Origin: Russula earlei
Lineage: Eukaryota; Basidiomycota; Agaricomycetes; Russulales; Russulaceae
Assembly: GCA_025769875.1 (NCBI GenBank)
Contig: JAGFNK010000341.1
Location: forward strand, 1-57,173
Reading direction: 5' to 3'
Length of the DNA: 57,173 bases
The translations under genes were made by a program, and so were the position numbers. A model generated the notes under the pieces. That model was given only the letters and a program-made list of their open reading frames with translations. It had not been told where the DNA came from and searched no databases. Numbering within the stretch: position 1 is the stretch's first letter; the number at the start of each line of letters is the position of its first letter. This document shows, piece by piece, positions 21,892 to 33,891 of this stretch.

Positions 21892-23088
21892 TCACACCGA
21901 TCTCATGACCACGTCCGTATCAGTTCCGGCGGTGACCAGGTGAGGCAGGGGCGCGCCGCCAGGTGGTGCGATGTCCAAACCTGCAAGCGCGCATCGGAGG
22001 GCACGTTCCCAAGCTTCCTCGATGCGATATCCGCCCGCGCGCATGATGCCCTCCTTGTCCCGCCGAACGGCGTCGCTGGCCGGGTCAAAGTAGGAGACGC
22101 GGAGGCCGTACAGGTCCTCGTACGCATAATACGCGTCGAGCAGCGGGACGTGCGGCTGATCGGGCACGACGGCGCCCTGCGCCGCGCGGGAGCGCAGCAG
22201 GCGCGCGGCCGAGCCCTTCTCCAGCTGCTGCTGACGGTGCTGCGCGACGGCCTGTTGCGCGGCGGCGGTGCGCGCGGCCGCGCGTTTGAGCGCCTCGGCG
22301 CGCGCCTCCGCGACGACCCGCGCGGCGTCCGCGTCGCCGTTTTCGAGGAGGTTGTCGATCACGGCGCGGCGCTCGCCCTCGCGCGCGTCGCGCTCCTCCT
22401 CTTCGGCACGGCGGAGCTCCTCCGCGCGCAGCTGGCGTTCGCGCCGCTCGGCCTCCTCCTGCTCTTTGAGGGCCTGCGCGTACGCCTCGTCGCGCTGTTG
22501 GTTGAGCTCGATGAGGGCCGCGTTTTCCTTTCGGTAGGCGGCGATGCGCGCTTGAGTTTCGGAGATATCGATGTCGTTGATAAGGTTGAAGGCTGGGGCG
22601 CGCGCCAGACGAAAAGGGCTTGTAAGAGAAAGGGAAAGGTGTGATGTAAGTGGTGCCTACTGATATCTTCCACCTCTTGCAAGTAATCGTTGTATGAGCG
22701 AAGATCCGGGAAGTCTTCCCTACGCTTGTTGAACCTGATCTCGGGACAAAGCATGAGCATGTCACATGGGACGGATGACGACCCGCTACCGACTCTTTCG
22801 CAAGTTTCCTCCTGATGGCGACTTCTTTCTCTACAGTGAGGTCCTCGAACGTCTGGGGTATGAAGGTCATTTTCTTGAGCGTCTTGCTGCAGATGGGACA
22901 CGGCGCGGGGCCCAAGGTGTACAGACGGTCGATACAAGATTCGCACCTTGCCGCAGGGTGTGAGGGAAGACGAGGATGGAGGACGGCGCATGCGCGACCC
23001 ACATTTTGTGATAACACGAGCTGACGAGCAAACGAAGCTTTGGATTCAGGTATCTATCCGACTTGCACACTGGGCATTGGTCATCCAT
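21892..23088 (-). CDS. TFB3: CDK-activating kinase assembly factor MAT1 / TFIIH subunit Tfb3
   Basis: RING-finger subunit that joins CDK7 and cyclin H and anchors the kinase module to core TFIIH for transcription initiation and repair. The C3HC4 RING is at the very N-terminus: MDDQCPVCKSDRYLNPKL, SCYHKMCESC after an intron, and CPICSK. The MAT1 signature follows: LKKMTFIPQTFEDLTVEKEV and FNKRREDFPDLRSYNDYLQE. Then comes a long Glu/Arg/Ala-rich coiled coil (about 22250-22560) and a C-terminal part with YYAYEDLYGLRVSYFDP and GGYRIEEAWERALRCAL. Length is close to family size. The very high GC in the coiled coil creates long open shadows in other frames, which I reject. It diverges from the dioxygenase gene. 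Confidence 0.92.
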
Positions 23089-23448
23089 AGACTAACCCAC
23101 GGTGAGCGCATAGACGGCCGCGAGAGAAGGGGGGAGAGACGGACGAAATACTCGGACGTCCTTCCGGAGGCATCTTTGACGCCACCGCTGAATACTATGG
23201 AAGACGACGTCTGTGTGTGAGGAGTATGAGAGCGTGTGGCCGGCGTTGCGGTTCCCTTGCGGATGGCTGTTCCTCGAAGCCAGCTTCCAGCAGCTCCAGC
23301 ATTGTTGTTGGACTTGATTGACATGGATCGCGCTGTGCACTGAGTGAGCTCAGTCATCCCTCGTCTCGCTGACGTCATCGCATATGACACAGCCAACCGC
23401 ACGCACTTATTAAAGGTAAGGTAGAGCAATGCCCAACCAACCAACCTG

Positions 23449-24755
23449 ATGTCCTCCGATCTCCCACTCACTCCCGCTGCCTGGAAAGACCGCCTCGCCG
23501 CCCTTCCCGGCGACCCCGGCCACATCCCAGCCTTCTTCTTCGGCCACGGCTCCCCCCTCCTCGCTCTCTCCCACAACCACCTTTCCCTGCCCCGCCAAGT
23601 CGTCGAGCACGCCGGCCCAGAGAGCCTCTTCGCCGCCTTCCTGCGCGATTTCGGACCCGCCTTGCTCGCCAAGTACAAGCCAAAGGGCATACTCGTCTTG
23701 AGCGCGCACTGGGAGACCGAGGGCGCGCAGCTCGGTGCGTCACTTTCACCAAAGCGCGCCATCTCCACCACCCCCATTGACCAGAGAGCCGCCGCCTTAA
23801 CCTGTCAATGTCCAACATCCGTGGGCTCGTCCTCATCTCGACCGCACGCGCGCACGCAACAACAGTGACCGACTACGGAGACGAAAACCCTCTGCTGATG
23901 GATTATCATGGCTTCCCTCCGGAGCTCTACGAGCTCGAATTCGTCTCGCGCGGCGACGCGACGCTCTCCCGACGTGCGGTGGACCTTTTCCACAAGGTAC
24001 CGTACCCCGCTCCCCATCCTCGCCGTCCGTCGTACGTGTCCTCACGTCCGGCGCCGTCGCGATAACGACAGGCAGGTATCCGCGCCCGCTTGACGGGACC
24101 GGACGAAGCCCGCGGCCGAGACGGACGAGGCTTCGAAGGGCCCGGCTTGGACCACGGCGTCTTCGTACCCTTTCGCCTCATGTTTGGCCAAGAGTTTCGC
24201 GACGTGCCGATCGTCCAAGCGTCCATCGACGGCTCGCTGAGCCCCGAGGCCAACTGGGCGTGCGGCAAAGCCCTCACCGAGCTCAGGTGCGTGACCGCGT
24301 GATGATATACACGATACGACTTGTCGTCCCTGATCCCGCGACCGCAGGGACGAGGGCATTCTCATCCTGTCCGGCGGTCTGACCGTTCACAATCTGCGAG
24401 ACCGAAAGAACTTTGCTCCCCAAACCGCGGACCCGCTTGTTCGAGAGTTCAACGAGGCCGTCTCTTCTGCCATCTCTGTCTCTGATGTGAGCGTTCCGCA
24501 CAGTAACCAGTATATCTCCTTTTTAACGGTACCACTGAAAAGCCCATCGCGAGGAAGACCGCACTTTTCGCACTCACGCAACACAATGGTTTCCGGCTGG
24601 CGCATCCACGAGAGGAACATTTCGTCCCCATCTACGTCGCTGCGGGTGCCGGCGAACAAGACGGTGTACACGTGTTGTCCTGGCCTTTATGGGTGTCAAG
24701 CGGTCGCGTTTGGCAAGTGACAAAAGGTCACGGAGGAAACCCCCAGTGCACATAA
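23449..24755 (+). CDS. LigB-type extradiol ring-cleavage dioxygenase (DODA-like)
   Basis: Non-haem iron or zinc enzyme of the class III extradiol family, which opens catechol-type rings; plant and bacterial members act on L-DOPA. Metal-binding and acid-base histidines are visible: FFFGHGSP near residue 27, LSAHWET near 85, and the C-terminal HPREEHFVPIYVAAGAG. Other family parts: NPLLMDYHGFPPELYELEF, GLDHGVFVPFRLMFGQ, DEGILILSGGLTVHNLRD and DPLVREFNEAV. Four or so introns interrupt it; the last exon ends VTKGHGGNPQCT at 24755. Start at 23449 (MSSDLPLTP); an upstream ATG at 23429 is out of context. The true substrate is unknown. It is not obviously part of a pigment or betalain cluster, since its neighbours are housekeeping genes. 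Confidence 0.87.
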
Positions 24756-24955
24756 ATGGTTCATTAAATGCAGTGTACGCTACGTATCATCAAAGTTGTG
24801 TAATAATTGGAGAGGCTGAATGGTCGAGCGGCCACCACAAAGCAAAGACACTGATGGGACAAAAGCCAAAAGCAGCAAAGAGACATAAGGTCCGGCTCGT
24901 AGGCAAAATCATGAAAAATACTCGTATCAGAGGTCGTCTACAATGACCACTCCTT

Positions 24956-26766
24956 TTAGCTCCCGATGGTTGGCCAGATACCTTCGGCCTTCCACTTGTC
25001 GACAATTTCGTATAAAACATCGGCCGTCATGTTGGGACGCCTCAAATGATAACCAATAATGCGCTGTATCTTCTTATTGGAGAAAGCGACGGTATGCTTG
25101 GAGAGCGAAAAGGGGTCCATGTACGCGCTCAGAGGTGTTTTGGTCACGGGGGGATCGGACCTTGTGAGCATTTCCGCCCATCCGCTTACATGTGCTTCGT
25201 TGATGTCTTCGACGAGATCTTCGAGACGTAACTGAAGGTGAAGACATCAACATCGGAACATTTCTTCAAGTGGAAACGTACCCTCATCATTGCGCTCGTG
25301 ACAAAGTTGTGATACTCAAAGGTAGTACCAAAGACCCCAGTCATGGTTTTTCCTGCTTTGTCAAGCGTTGTCCCATTGTCGTCCGTCTGACAAAAATCGG
25401 CTTTTAGCCCATCGCACTGATGTGACGATGCTCACGAGGTTAAACAAAGGCACAATAATCTTCTTCTCCGGGGGCTGCATACCCACAACTTCTGGCACTT
25501 TACTCTTGTCATTCTTCCAGTAAATTTGTTCTCCGGCCAGTTTCAGGGCCTCATCACGGCCAACGCGAGACTATCCACTCAGCAGCGGCCCAAAGGCCAC
25601 CCGCGACGTCGTCCGAGTGAACGGTGTTCATCGCATTACGGCCCGGGCTCCATCTGAATGCAAAAATCAAAAGGGGATCATGCAGATGAGACCAAAGGAA
25701 GCTTACAAGGACTTCATGGGCTTCTTTATGTAGCCATACACAGGCGGCCACGGTCAGAACGTTAGTCACTACAGGCTATATGAGATGTGACATAGACAAA
25801 AGTGAGATGAACTCACTCAAGCCAAAGTCGATATACGGTCCATAAACGAGGCCAACGCGTACGATAACAAGATTGAGACTGATGCCGAGTCATAAGCGAG
25901 GATGACGCAGATTGGCTTGACGCACCCTTCAATAGCACCGAGGATGCGAAGAGTCTCGTGCCACCACGTCCCGATGACCCCGTTAGGCTTAACATCTTCC
26001 TTTTCATCGTGCGAGCCCTTTTCCGGAGACTCGTACCAAGGTTGCTGCAGACGCACGTATGCCTTTACATTACGGCGAGCCGCTTCTCCTCCAATCAAAC
26101 GCGCCACATTGCACGTATGATTGACTTGAACCTTGAGTGTGATATGGGCAAAATTGAATTTCCTTATCTGATACGAGGACGATCGAAAACCCACCACCTC
26201 GGAACGGTCATGTGCCACGTCTCCAGTCAAGTCGAATACAAGCGAATAGGGTTCCTGTCCAAACGGCGGATCGAAGGAGGACGAGACGATGGCTGGATGT
26301 AGCGTCGGATGGATACAGGAAAGAAAAAGAAGTATTAAACAGACCTGGGACGGTCAAGTTTGCCTGCTTGTATTCGACGTTGTTCCTTGGCTAGGATCTG
26401 AGGGAAGTCCGGTCCGAGATACCTGTTATTTTTGACGCTATGGGGCCAGGCGGAGATGAAGGACAGGATGGAAGCTCGCACGTTGTAGGAGGTTCTACGG
26501 AATATTTATCGACGATGCGTAGGTTCTGGGTGGGCAGTTGGGGTGAGGGAAAAGCGGGGGGTCAAAATCGGACACTGACAGAGACCAGAGCTTCCCCCTC
26601 GAGTGGCACCAAAACGCTTGTTAATGCACGGGAACAGGTGTTGAGGCCGCCTAGAAGAGGACAAAAGATGACTCAGAAGGAGATCTGGAGGGGTGGGCTA
26701 TCGAAGGCGAGAGGGGAGGGTGGATTAGGACTGACCAAATATGATGACATTGGGTTTTGGGGACAT
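24956..26766 (-). CDS. NAD-dependent epimerase/dehydratase-like Rossmann protein
   Basis: Extended SDR-type NAD(P)-binding protein. It begins MSPKPNVIIFG, and the Rossmann loop is completed across an intron by GGLNTCSRALTSVLVP. Then come LRIVDKYSVEPPTT, VEYKQANLTVPG, YSLVFDLTGDVAHD, the helix NHTCNVARLIGGEAARRNVK, YVRLQQPWYESPEKGSHDEK, GTWWHETLRILGAIEG and VRVGLVYGPYIDFG. The C-terminal part (AMNTVHSDDVAGGLWAAAEW, LSKHTVAFSNKKIQRIIGY) looks like the substrate side. The usual YxxxK is replaced by a WWHETLR-type segment where the Tyr would be, so catalysis by the classic mechanism is doubtful. Widespread in basidiomycetes to my knowledge, without a settled function. At least six introns. Confidence 0.78.
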
Positions 26767-27016
26767 CGCAGGTGATCGGTGAAAGAAGGGGAAGATGAAG
26801 AAAGAGAGGGAGAGAGCGAGCTTAGTTGGACGAAAGGGAAGAGACGGATGAGAGAGGGGCGACCGTTTAAAAAAGTTTGAATTGAGGGTCGTAGATAATA
26901 AGAAAAAAGGAGATGTGGAAAGCGAGTGAGTGGATAATAGAGAATAAGAAGGGAGAAAGGGAACGAGTCGAGACGATGGTGGTTGGCGGCAAAACGATGG
27001 TCGGTCACAGATTACA

Positions 27017-28194
27017 TTACATTCCCCTCTCCAAATATCGATATACCGACGAAAAATCTTTCTTTGCAAGCTCTCCGTCCCGCCTCACAGCCTCAACATA
27101 AACACGTTCTGCCGCTGATGTCAATGGCAACGGCGAACCCGATGCCTTTGACACATCCATTGCCAATCCCAGATCCTGTCCCACCAACACCACAATAATG
27201 AGCGCTCTGGCCACCAGACCATCCACTTACGTCACCTACTTTTATCATTAATGCGGTCGCAAAGCCGCCCTCAAAGTCGCGTTCGCATGGCGCCGACTTT
27301 GCTGCCAGAGCCCCGGGTACAGGGTTGTTCACGCTCGACGCCCAACATGCCCCTGTGGAATTGTTGATGACCCTCGCCAATGTGGACGGGTCCAAGCCTA
27401 GTCGTTGGCCTAGCAGCATGGCTTCGGCCACGACCACCTGCTGCACCCCGAGCACCAAATTATTACATATCTTGGCCGCAAGACCGGATCCTGCAGGCCC
27501 GCAGTGGATTATGCGCTGACCCATGAGAGAGAGGATTGGCGAGGCGCGGCCAAATGACGCCTTGCTTCCTCCCACGAGGAAGGAGAGCGTTCCGGCCTTG
27601 GCGCCTGTCACACCTGCAGAGGGTCCAATGGATTTTCCTTTTATTGCGGATAATCGATGGGCATACCTCCAGACACGGGGGCATCCACCATCCCGGCCCC
27701 CGCTGCCTCCGCCTCTGCGGCAACATCACGGCCGACCTGCACGTCGAGAGTGGTCGAGTCGATGCACAATGTGTTTGATGCGTCTGCTGATGGCAAGGAA
27801 CGAAGTGTGGGGATGATACCGCCTGAATCGTGATACACCTGACGCACGTGAGGCGAAGAGGGCAGCATCGTAACGATCGTTTCGGAAGCCAGGGTGGCCC
27901 TGTGTTGTGTGACGTTGGAGTGAGGGTGCGGTCATCAGAGGGTGCTCACTCTTCAGGGTTGGCAGCGACGGCTATGTTCGCCCCGCGGAAATGTTTGCGA
28001 AAGTTATCAGAAAATCGGGAGGCCGTCTCTGGCACGGCATCGCAGACCACGAAACGAAAGTGGCTGGTGTCGGCCATTCGGTTCGAGAATAGGTTGTAAG
28101 CCATCTCTGAACCCATACGACCGAGGCCGATAAAGCTGATGCTCTTCGCGCGCGAGCGTGAGGCATGATTGAGAGTGTGGGCGGCTAAGCTCAT
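27017..28194 (-). CDS. HIBADH: 3-hydroxyisobutyrate dehydrogenase, mitochondrial
   Basis: Oxidises 3-hydroxyisobutyrate to methylmalonate semialdehyde with NAD in valine breakdown. An N-terminal Ser/Arg-rich targeting peptide (MSLAAHTLNHASRSRAK) is followed by the cofactor loop ISFIGLGRMGSEMAYNL. Then ASETIVTMLPSSPHVRQVY, the substrate-binding DAPVSGGVTGAKAGTLSFLV, and the catalytic Lys in GSGLAAKICNNLVLG. The C-terminus is DLGLAMDVSKASGSPLPL ... DFSSVYRYL. Introns at about 27225-27245, 27640 and 27940, among others. A longer N-terminus is open in frame upstream of 28194 but lacks an ATG. A related beta-hydroxyacid dehydrogenase is the alternative, but the match to HIBADH is close. Confidence 0.92.
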
Positions 28195-28443
28195 GAGCGA
28201 ATGACGAAGAAAAGTTGATCTTGACGAGGAGAGGGAAAAGTTTGCCGTGGCGCCAGATTCCTGGTTGTCGGTTGCTTCCTTGTTCTCGGCCTTCGCTCTT
28301 CCGCCTTGCGTTTGTCTCACCGTCGTCGTCGTACGTACGTATTCAAGTCACAGACCAGTCGCTCGCTTGTGAAACCTCCTCACCGCGGGGTTTCATCTTT
28401 GGACTGGTGGATCGGGACGCGCATAACATACAGTAACAGAACA

Positions 28444-28521
28444 GACATGGGAACAGGAACGCCCCCGCTAACAGTACAAGGACTGACATGACATGGGAAC
28501 AGGGACGCCCCCGCTAACAGT
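28444..28521 (+). repeat. 32-bp tandem duplication upstream of the arrestin-like gene
   Basis: Two copies, 28444-28475 and 28490-28521, of a GACATGGGAACAGGAACGCC-type unit differ at one base. Each carries an ATG. They lie in the HIBADH/arrestin divergent gap, so they probably belong to promoter or leader sequence. Confidence 0.7.
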
Positions 28522-28612
28522 TGCTATATCTGGTCCATTTAACGTTTCCTGTCTGACTCGAGTTCAATCGCCCTTTGCGTCTGTTTTACCAAGTCCCTCC
28601 TCGCTTGCCTTG

Positions 28613-30152
28613 ATGCCTGTCATGCCACCTCGATCTTACCCAGCTGGACTTTGGCTGGATGACCGTCCACTCGAACCACCAACCCCACCCTACTCTCCTG
28701 TCGCGGACAGCTCCGAATACGTCTTCACTCCCCCCACGTCCGCTTCCATTTCCAATTCCGACTCTGGGTCTGCCTTCAACGCCGACCCCCTATGGTCCTC
28801 TGCTGCTTCTTTCGTGTACCCGAGTTCGCTCGTCAACGTCAGTCTTGGAAGGCGCCTGTGGAATCCACGGCGGCCGGTCTACGGTTTCAACGGTACTGTG
28901 CAAGGCGGCGTTAGGCTCGGTGAAAAGTGTACCCATGTCGTCCGCGTGGAGGTTTCAGTTGAGAGCCTTGCACCTATCATGTCCACAGCTGACGCCCGTA
29001 TTCCGCTTTGCAGCTCCTCGGAAGAGTCACGGTGACTACCTCAGAAAGAGGTTTGATGTCTGCACTCATCAATCGCAATCTAGTCACGTCCTCCGTCGTC
29101 ATCTCCTCGCCCCCACGTGGTGGATTTACTCCCACTGGGGAGTGTCTTCCCTTCTCCATTCCGTTCCCGTCGTACGCAAGCGGTAGTACAGCCACCCTTC
29201 CTCCATCCTTCGCTTCCTGGTCCCCTACCTCTTCGTCCGATGTGGAGTATTGCATCAGAGTCGACGTGCACCGAAAAGGTCTCCGGAGACATGAAACGTG
29301 AGTTCTTTTTGACTCACTCGTACCTCTCTGACCATCCCTCTAGGAGGCTCATCCCTATCATGTACTTTCCAAAAACTTGGCCATCCCATTCGATACCCAC
29401 CCCACAGCGCTTGCTTTCGGATTCGAACGCGTATCAGACCGTCTCGTTGCCTCCTGTATTGCCTGACACTATTTGCCCCAAAGCCAAATCTACGATACCG
29501 AAAGTCGAGGCGAGTCCCACCAACCCCCTGCATCTACGCCTTCCGCTTGGTGCTTACACCGCAGAAGTTGTCCTACCCATCAGGTGTCACATATTCTTCT
29601 GGATCTTCTTTTCCTCTGAAGCTTGCCATACAATCCATGGAGGCTCCTGCTCTCGCACAACTTCTCATTCGAGGGTTGGAAGCCCATTTGATAAAACGCA
29701 TCATCGCGCGGTCCCCTGGTGGTCAGGTCATTGCCGGCCGGGAGATGATTCTGAGTAAAGGGGATTTCACTGAAACGGATACCATGCAAGAAGGTCTCGC
29801 GATAGCGCACTTTAATCTGACCCTTGGTGAGTGTGGGAAGGAGCAGTCTTGGGGGATTGACGACGTTATGGAAGTGGCCGTGAGTCTGCGTTCTGCGGTG
29901 CGCTTTGTCAAGCCGACTGATCGATCGGTCGAGCAGTATCTAATCCGAGTCTCGGTCCACAGCCCAGAGGATGGATTAAACTTTTTGCCAACGTACAAGC
30001 ATCTCTCACGGATCGCGGTGGCGACAGAGCCCATGGGGGGTGCTCGAGATCGTGGTTTACTTGGCTTTGGTGGATTTTCGGACCCTGCGATTGGGATGAG
30101 CGACGAGCGGTTAGAGCAACGGCCACCTTCCAGTGTGGCTTGGTCACGGTAG
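28613..30152 (+). CDS. Arrestin-like (alpha-arrestin fold) protein
   Basis: Alpha-arrestins are adaptors that bring ubiquitin ligases to membrane transporters for endocytosis. An N-terminal Pro-rich part (RPLEPPTPPYSP) precedes the arrestin-N fold: YPSSLVNVSLGRRLW, YGFNGTVQGGVRLGEKCTHV, then across an intron LLGRVTVTTSERGLMSAL. The middle shows the typical ECLPFSIPFPSYA, TLPPSF and VEYCIRVDV pattern. The C-terminal half (MEAPALAQLLIRGLEAHLIK, GREMILSKGDFTETD) resembles the arrestin-C strands. The PPPY-like site could recruit a WW-domain ligase, but only PTPPYSP is present, so this is weak. At least three introns; one donor (GTTTCA after 28950) is non-consensus. Start uncertain: ATGs at 28493 and 28622 are in frame too. 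Confidence 0.7.
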
Positions 30153-30284
30153 CAGATAGAGTACTGCTTGACGAGTTGTAGGATAGACATTGCATCTCTC
30201 TCTCTCTTCGGCTAGAATCTCGCTCGCAAGCACTCGCACGACAACTCTTGACAGCCTGCGCTGCCTTACCTTCCCCTTCGTCAA

Positions 30285-33200
30285 ATGCTCGCCGCTGCCA
30301 CCTCTTTCTTCTCGAGATCAAATATCTCTCAAAACTACACCATCGGCGGCTCCTCCACCGCCAGTACCAGTCGCACGGCCACCCCAGCCCCACCATCAGG
30401 AGCTGCACCTTCTTCGTCTGCCCTTCCAACGCCTTCCCATACCCCTCCATTCCAAGTGGGCCTATGGCGTGTTCAATCAGCCACTCACAAACTCACCGGA
30501 AAACGCGTCTCCGTGTGGAGTTTTGACAAGAGGAACGCGGAAGTAGACCGTCTGACCCCGATGGCGAAGGACAAGACGATGGACGTTCTCAAGGCGGAGG
30601 TGCGTGGCACGCTCAGCAGGGACCGATGGCGACTTGCTAAAGATCCCACCATGTGCGCAGGCTACGTCGTTGAGCAAGCTAAGGCATCCCAGTATCCTCG
30701 GTACGCTGGCTTGTGTTTCGTAGTTTTTATCTTTTATCGCTCGTGCCTCATGACCGCGAAGAGATGGTCGAGCCCCTAGAGGAGACACGCAGCGAGCTCG
30801 TGTTTGCGACCGAGCCCCTGCTATCCTCTCTCTACCTCGCCATCCCTGGTTCTCCTTACGCCTCCCTTGTTGATCTGGACGAAGTCGAGGGGAGTCGCGT
30901 ACAGAATTAAGACCGGGCATCTTCCCGCTAACCAGGGCTCCCCTCCTGCAGATCCAAAAGGGCGTTCTGCAACTTTGCAAGGGCCTGTCGTTTCTCCACA
31001 CCTCCGCGCGCACGATCCATTCCAACATCAACACGGAGAGCGTTCTGATCAACAGCGCGGTACGTAATTGCCCCTCGGCCCTTCAGATCGATGCGTCTCA
31101 GGTCGCCTCCTACCGATAGGGAGATTGGAAGCTCGGCGGCCTCGGGCTCACCATCCCCCTCAAACGGCCCGATGGCTCCTCGACCGACTGGGAATTCCCG
31201 TCGTATGACAGCAGGATGCCGTCTTATGCCCAACGGTCTTTTGATTACATCGGTCTGCGCAAGGCCCTCTGAGCCGGACCATCACGCTGACGCTGCCGTC
31301 CCAGCCCCGGAGTATGCCCTTGACGAAGTCCTGAACACCGCATCGGACATGTACGCCCTCGGCTGCGTCATACACGCCGTCCACCTCAAGGGCGAACCCC
31401 CGTTCAAGAATTTCGGCAATCTGGGGAGCCTGCGTGAGCACGCGGGACGCCCGCTTTCCGGGATAGCACGCCTGGACAGAGATCTGCAAGGCACGTCCCG
31501 GTTTCGCCCCTTTTTTTTTTTCTGTCCCGCGTTGCTGAGAGCGGGGTCCCCTGGCGCAGCGATGCTCTCCTCTCTGATCACCAGGCATCCGCAGAGCCGG
31601 CCGACGCCTAGCTCGCTTCCGTCCCATCCGTTCTTCTCGTCCCTGCCAATCTCAACGCTCAATTTCTTAGACCGATCTAACTTTGCCGCAAAGTCGAGAG
31701 AAGAGAAGATATCGTTCATGAAGGGACTGACCGGTGTCCTCGATCGCTTCTCGGAGGGGCTTCGCGTGCGGAAGATTCTTCCGTCCCTGCTTGAAGAGGT
31801 ATGGATCTGGATTGCAACACGGAATATAACCTCATTGCCATCTAGATGAAAGACACTCAGCTTCTTCCCTACATCTTGCCCAACGTGTTCTCCATCGCAA
31901 CCATCATCACCCCCCAGCAATTTGCGTCACTGGTCCTGCCTAGCCTCAAACCCCTCTTTGCTATCAAGGAACCGCCCCAAAACATGCTCACGCTCCTCGA
32001 TAATCTGACCACGCTTCAGGAAAAAACGGAGAAGGCAGTATTCCGGGAACGTTCGTCTGATCCGCCTCTCATGTTGCCTGTTCCTCAATATACGCTTCAG
32101 ATGTCCTTCCTCTTGTATACAATGCCCTCGAGTCTGAACATGCCCCTGTACGTCATATGGCGCTTTCCCTTAAGAGCTTATCTTAGCTGTTCCAAGGTCC
32201 AAGAACGTGCTCTTGGGATTGTACCCGGTTTGTGCGAGAGCATTGATTATGCCGAAGTCCAAGGCGTACTCTTCCCGAGGGTTGCGGTACGTTCTCTCCT
32301 ATTCTTTCCACGGATGTCCCACTGACTACAAAGCAGGTCGTCTTCAGCAAAACGCGTATCTTGTCCGTGAAAGTAGCTACTCTCGTCACATTTTTGAGCA
32401 TGGTCAACACACTGGATCAGGTAATTGCAAATGCATCGTTTGTCACGCGTCTACTCCTCGACTGACCAAGGTCTAGACGAGTCTGACGCAAAAGCTTGTT
32501 CCCCTCCTCTCGAAGATACGAACCAAGGAACCTGCGGTGACGGTGCGCTTCTGATCGCCCTCTCTCCGTCCGCCAGATGTCCATACAGATTCTCGTAGAT
32601 GGCGACGCTGTCCGTGCAAGAGGCGATGGGTCTGAGGGTTGATAGAGAAGCCGTGGCTACTCTGGTGCTCCCACAGCTTTGGGCGATGTCTATCGGCCCT
32701 TGTAGGCATTTCGCCCTTGTTTTTGTGTTTATACCCGCCCGACCATTCCTCGGACAGTGCTGAACGTCGAACAGTTCAAGCGGTTCATGGCCGTTATCAA
32801 GAAGCTGGGGGACCGCGTGGAAAAGGAGCACGATCAGTTCTTGCGTGATTCGCAGCGCATCGAGGATCGCTCCGCAACCGCGAACAACGGCCCCGCAGAT
32901 GGGTTAGCATCCAGAGGCGGTATGGACTTTGCGACCCTCGTCGGCGGAGCCGGTGCCGCTACCATCAAAGCGGACACCGAGTTGAATGGGGACTGGGAAG
33001 ACGACGTCTGGGGTAGCATCCTGTCGTCTGGTCCGGAGGTGCACGTTCCCCTCACATGGCCCAAAACGAGATGGCTGACTGGTTCTTCTACGTACAGCCG
33101 GGCCCTTCGACATCGCAAACGGGTTACGTCTCTCCGATGTCCGCGCTCCCTCAATCTACGCAGAGCCTCCCCTCGTCGCCCAATCTCGGCGCGCTCGCCG

Positions 33201-33687
33201 GCGCGAGAAGCAACGGGTTACGACCACCGGGGTCGTCCATCCCGGCGCCGCCTCTCGCCTCTTCGACATTCCCACCGGCGGCGTCCTCCCGCGTCCTGAG
33301 CCCACCCGCCCAGAGCCCACAATCCGGCTACCAGGGGAGCCTGCTTTCGCCGCAAAGCCCCCCCCTGCCGCCGCCACAACGATCCTCCCTCTCGAGACCC
33401 AACTACAACGTCTCGCTCTCCGATGTCGTCGCTGGCTCGAGCCCATCGTCATTCGCCGCACCGCCCTCGACATCGCCAAGTCAGACGAGTCGGCTGCGTG
33501 CACCGCCCGCTGGCGCCGGTCCTTCCTGCTCCGACGATTCCCGCGCCATTTGCCCTCGCGCCAAGGAATGGGCGATATCCTCACGCCTCTCAGACCGCAG
33601 CAGCAACAGCAGCGTCCCTCGTTGGCGGTTGGCACAAATAAGAAAGCGTCGAAGGACATATTGAGCGACTTTGATCCCCTCGCTTAG
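30285..33687 (+). CDS. SCY1: SCY1/SCYL2-type pseudokinase with HEAT-like repeats
   Basis: Trafficking pseudokinase; the human relative SCYL2 binds clathrin and acts at the trans-Golgi and endosome. N-terminus: YTIGGSSTAS, GLWRVQSATHKLTGKRVSVW, then FDKRNAEVDRLTPMAKDK. The kinase fold continues (EEMVEPLEETRSELVFATEP, IQKGVLQLCKGLSFLHTSA), but catalytic residues are lost: IHSNINTESVL stands where HRDxKxxN should be, and WKLGGLG replaces DFG. APEYALDEVLNTASDMYALG remains as the APE region. A helical repeat part follows (LPYILPNVFSIATIITPQQF, ERALGIVPGLCESIDYAEVQ, VNTLDQTSLTQKLVPLLSK), then a disordered Ser/Pro/Gln tail ending SDFDPLA. About ten introns. It converges with HRQ1. Confidence 0.88.
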
Positions 33688-33891
33688 GTTATATTATGAC
33701 ATTACACTCGCACTCATTTACGTGGACACATGTGATCCCCCCTTTTCCGTTACGCACTTCACAACCCAGAGAGCGGGCAGGGCGTATACGACCGTTATGA
33801 AAGTTGCGGAGAATGCCGTGCTGCTGTTCGACGCACTGGAAGTCGCAGTGCGACGGCGTGTGTAAAAAGCATGGCAATCCCCAGGTGTCAG

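Noticed and set aside
21826..23017. Long open frames on both strands (272 and 310 codons)
   Set aside because: Shadows of the GC-rich coiled-coil part of MAT1/TFB3; Arg/Ala-rich and without motifs.
23046..23777. Minus-strand frame of 243 codons overlapping the MAT1 start and the dioxygenase
   Set aside because: Covers the divergent promoter and antisense of dioxygenase exon 1; the RING start at 23088 is clearly better.
24810..24845. GGCTGAATGGTCGAGCGGCC looks like the D-arm of a tRNA-Ser/Leu
   Set aside because: No matching acceptor stem, anticodon arm or T-arm (GGTTCGAAT) in the following 60 bases.
26440..26775. Plus-strand frame of 111 codons
   Set aside because: Antisense to the first exons and introns of the epimerase-like gene.
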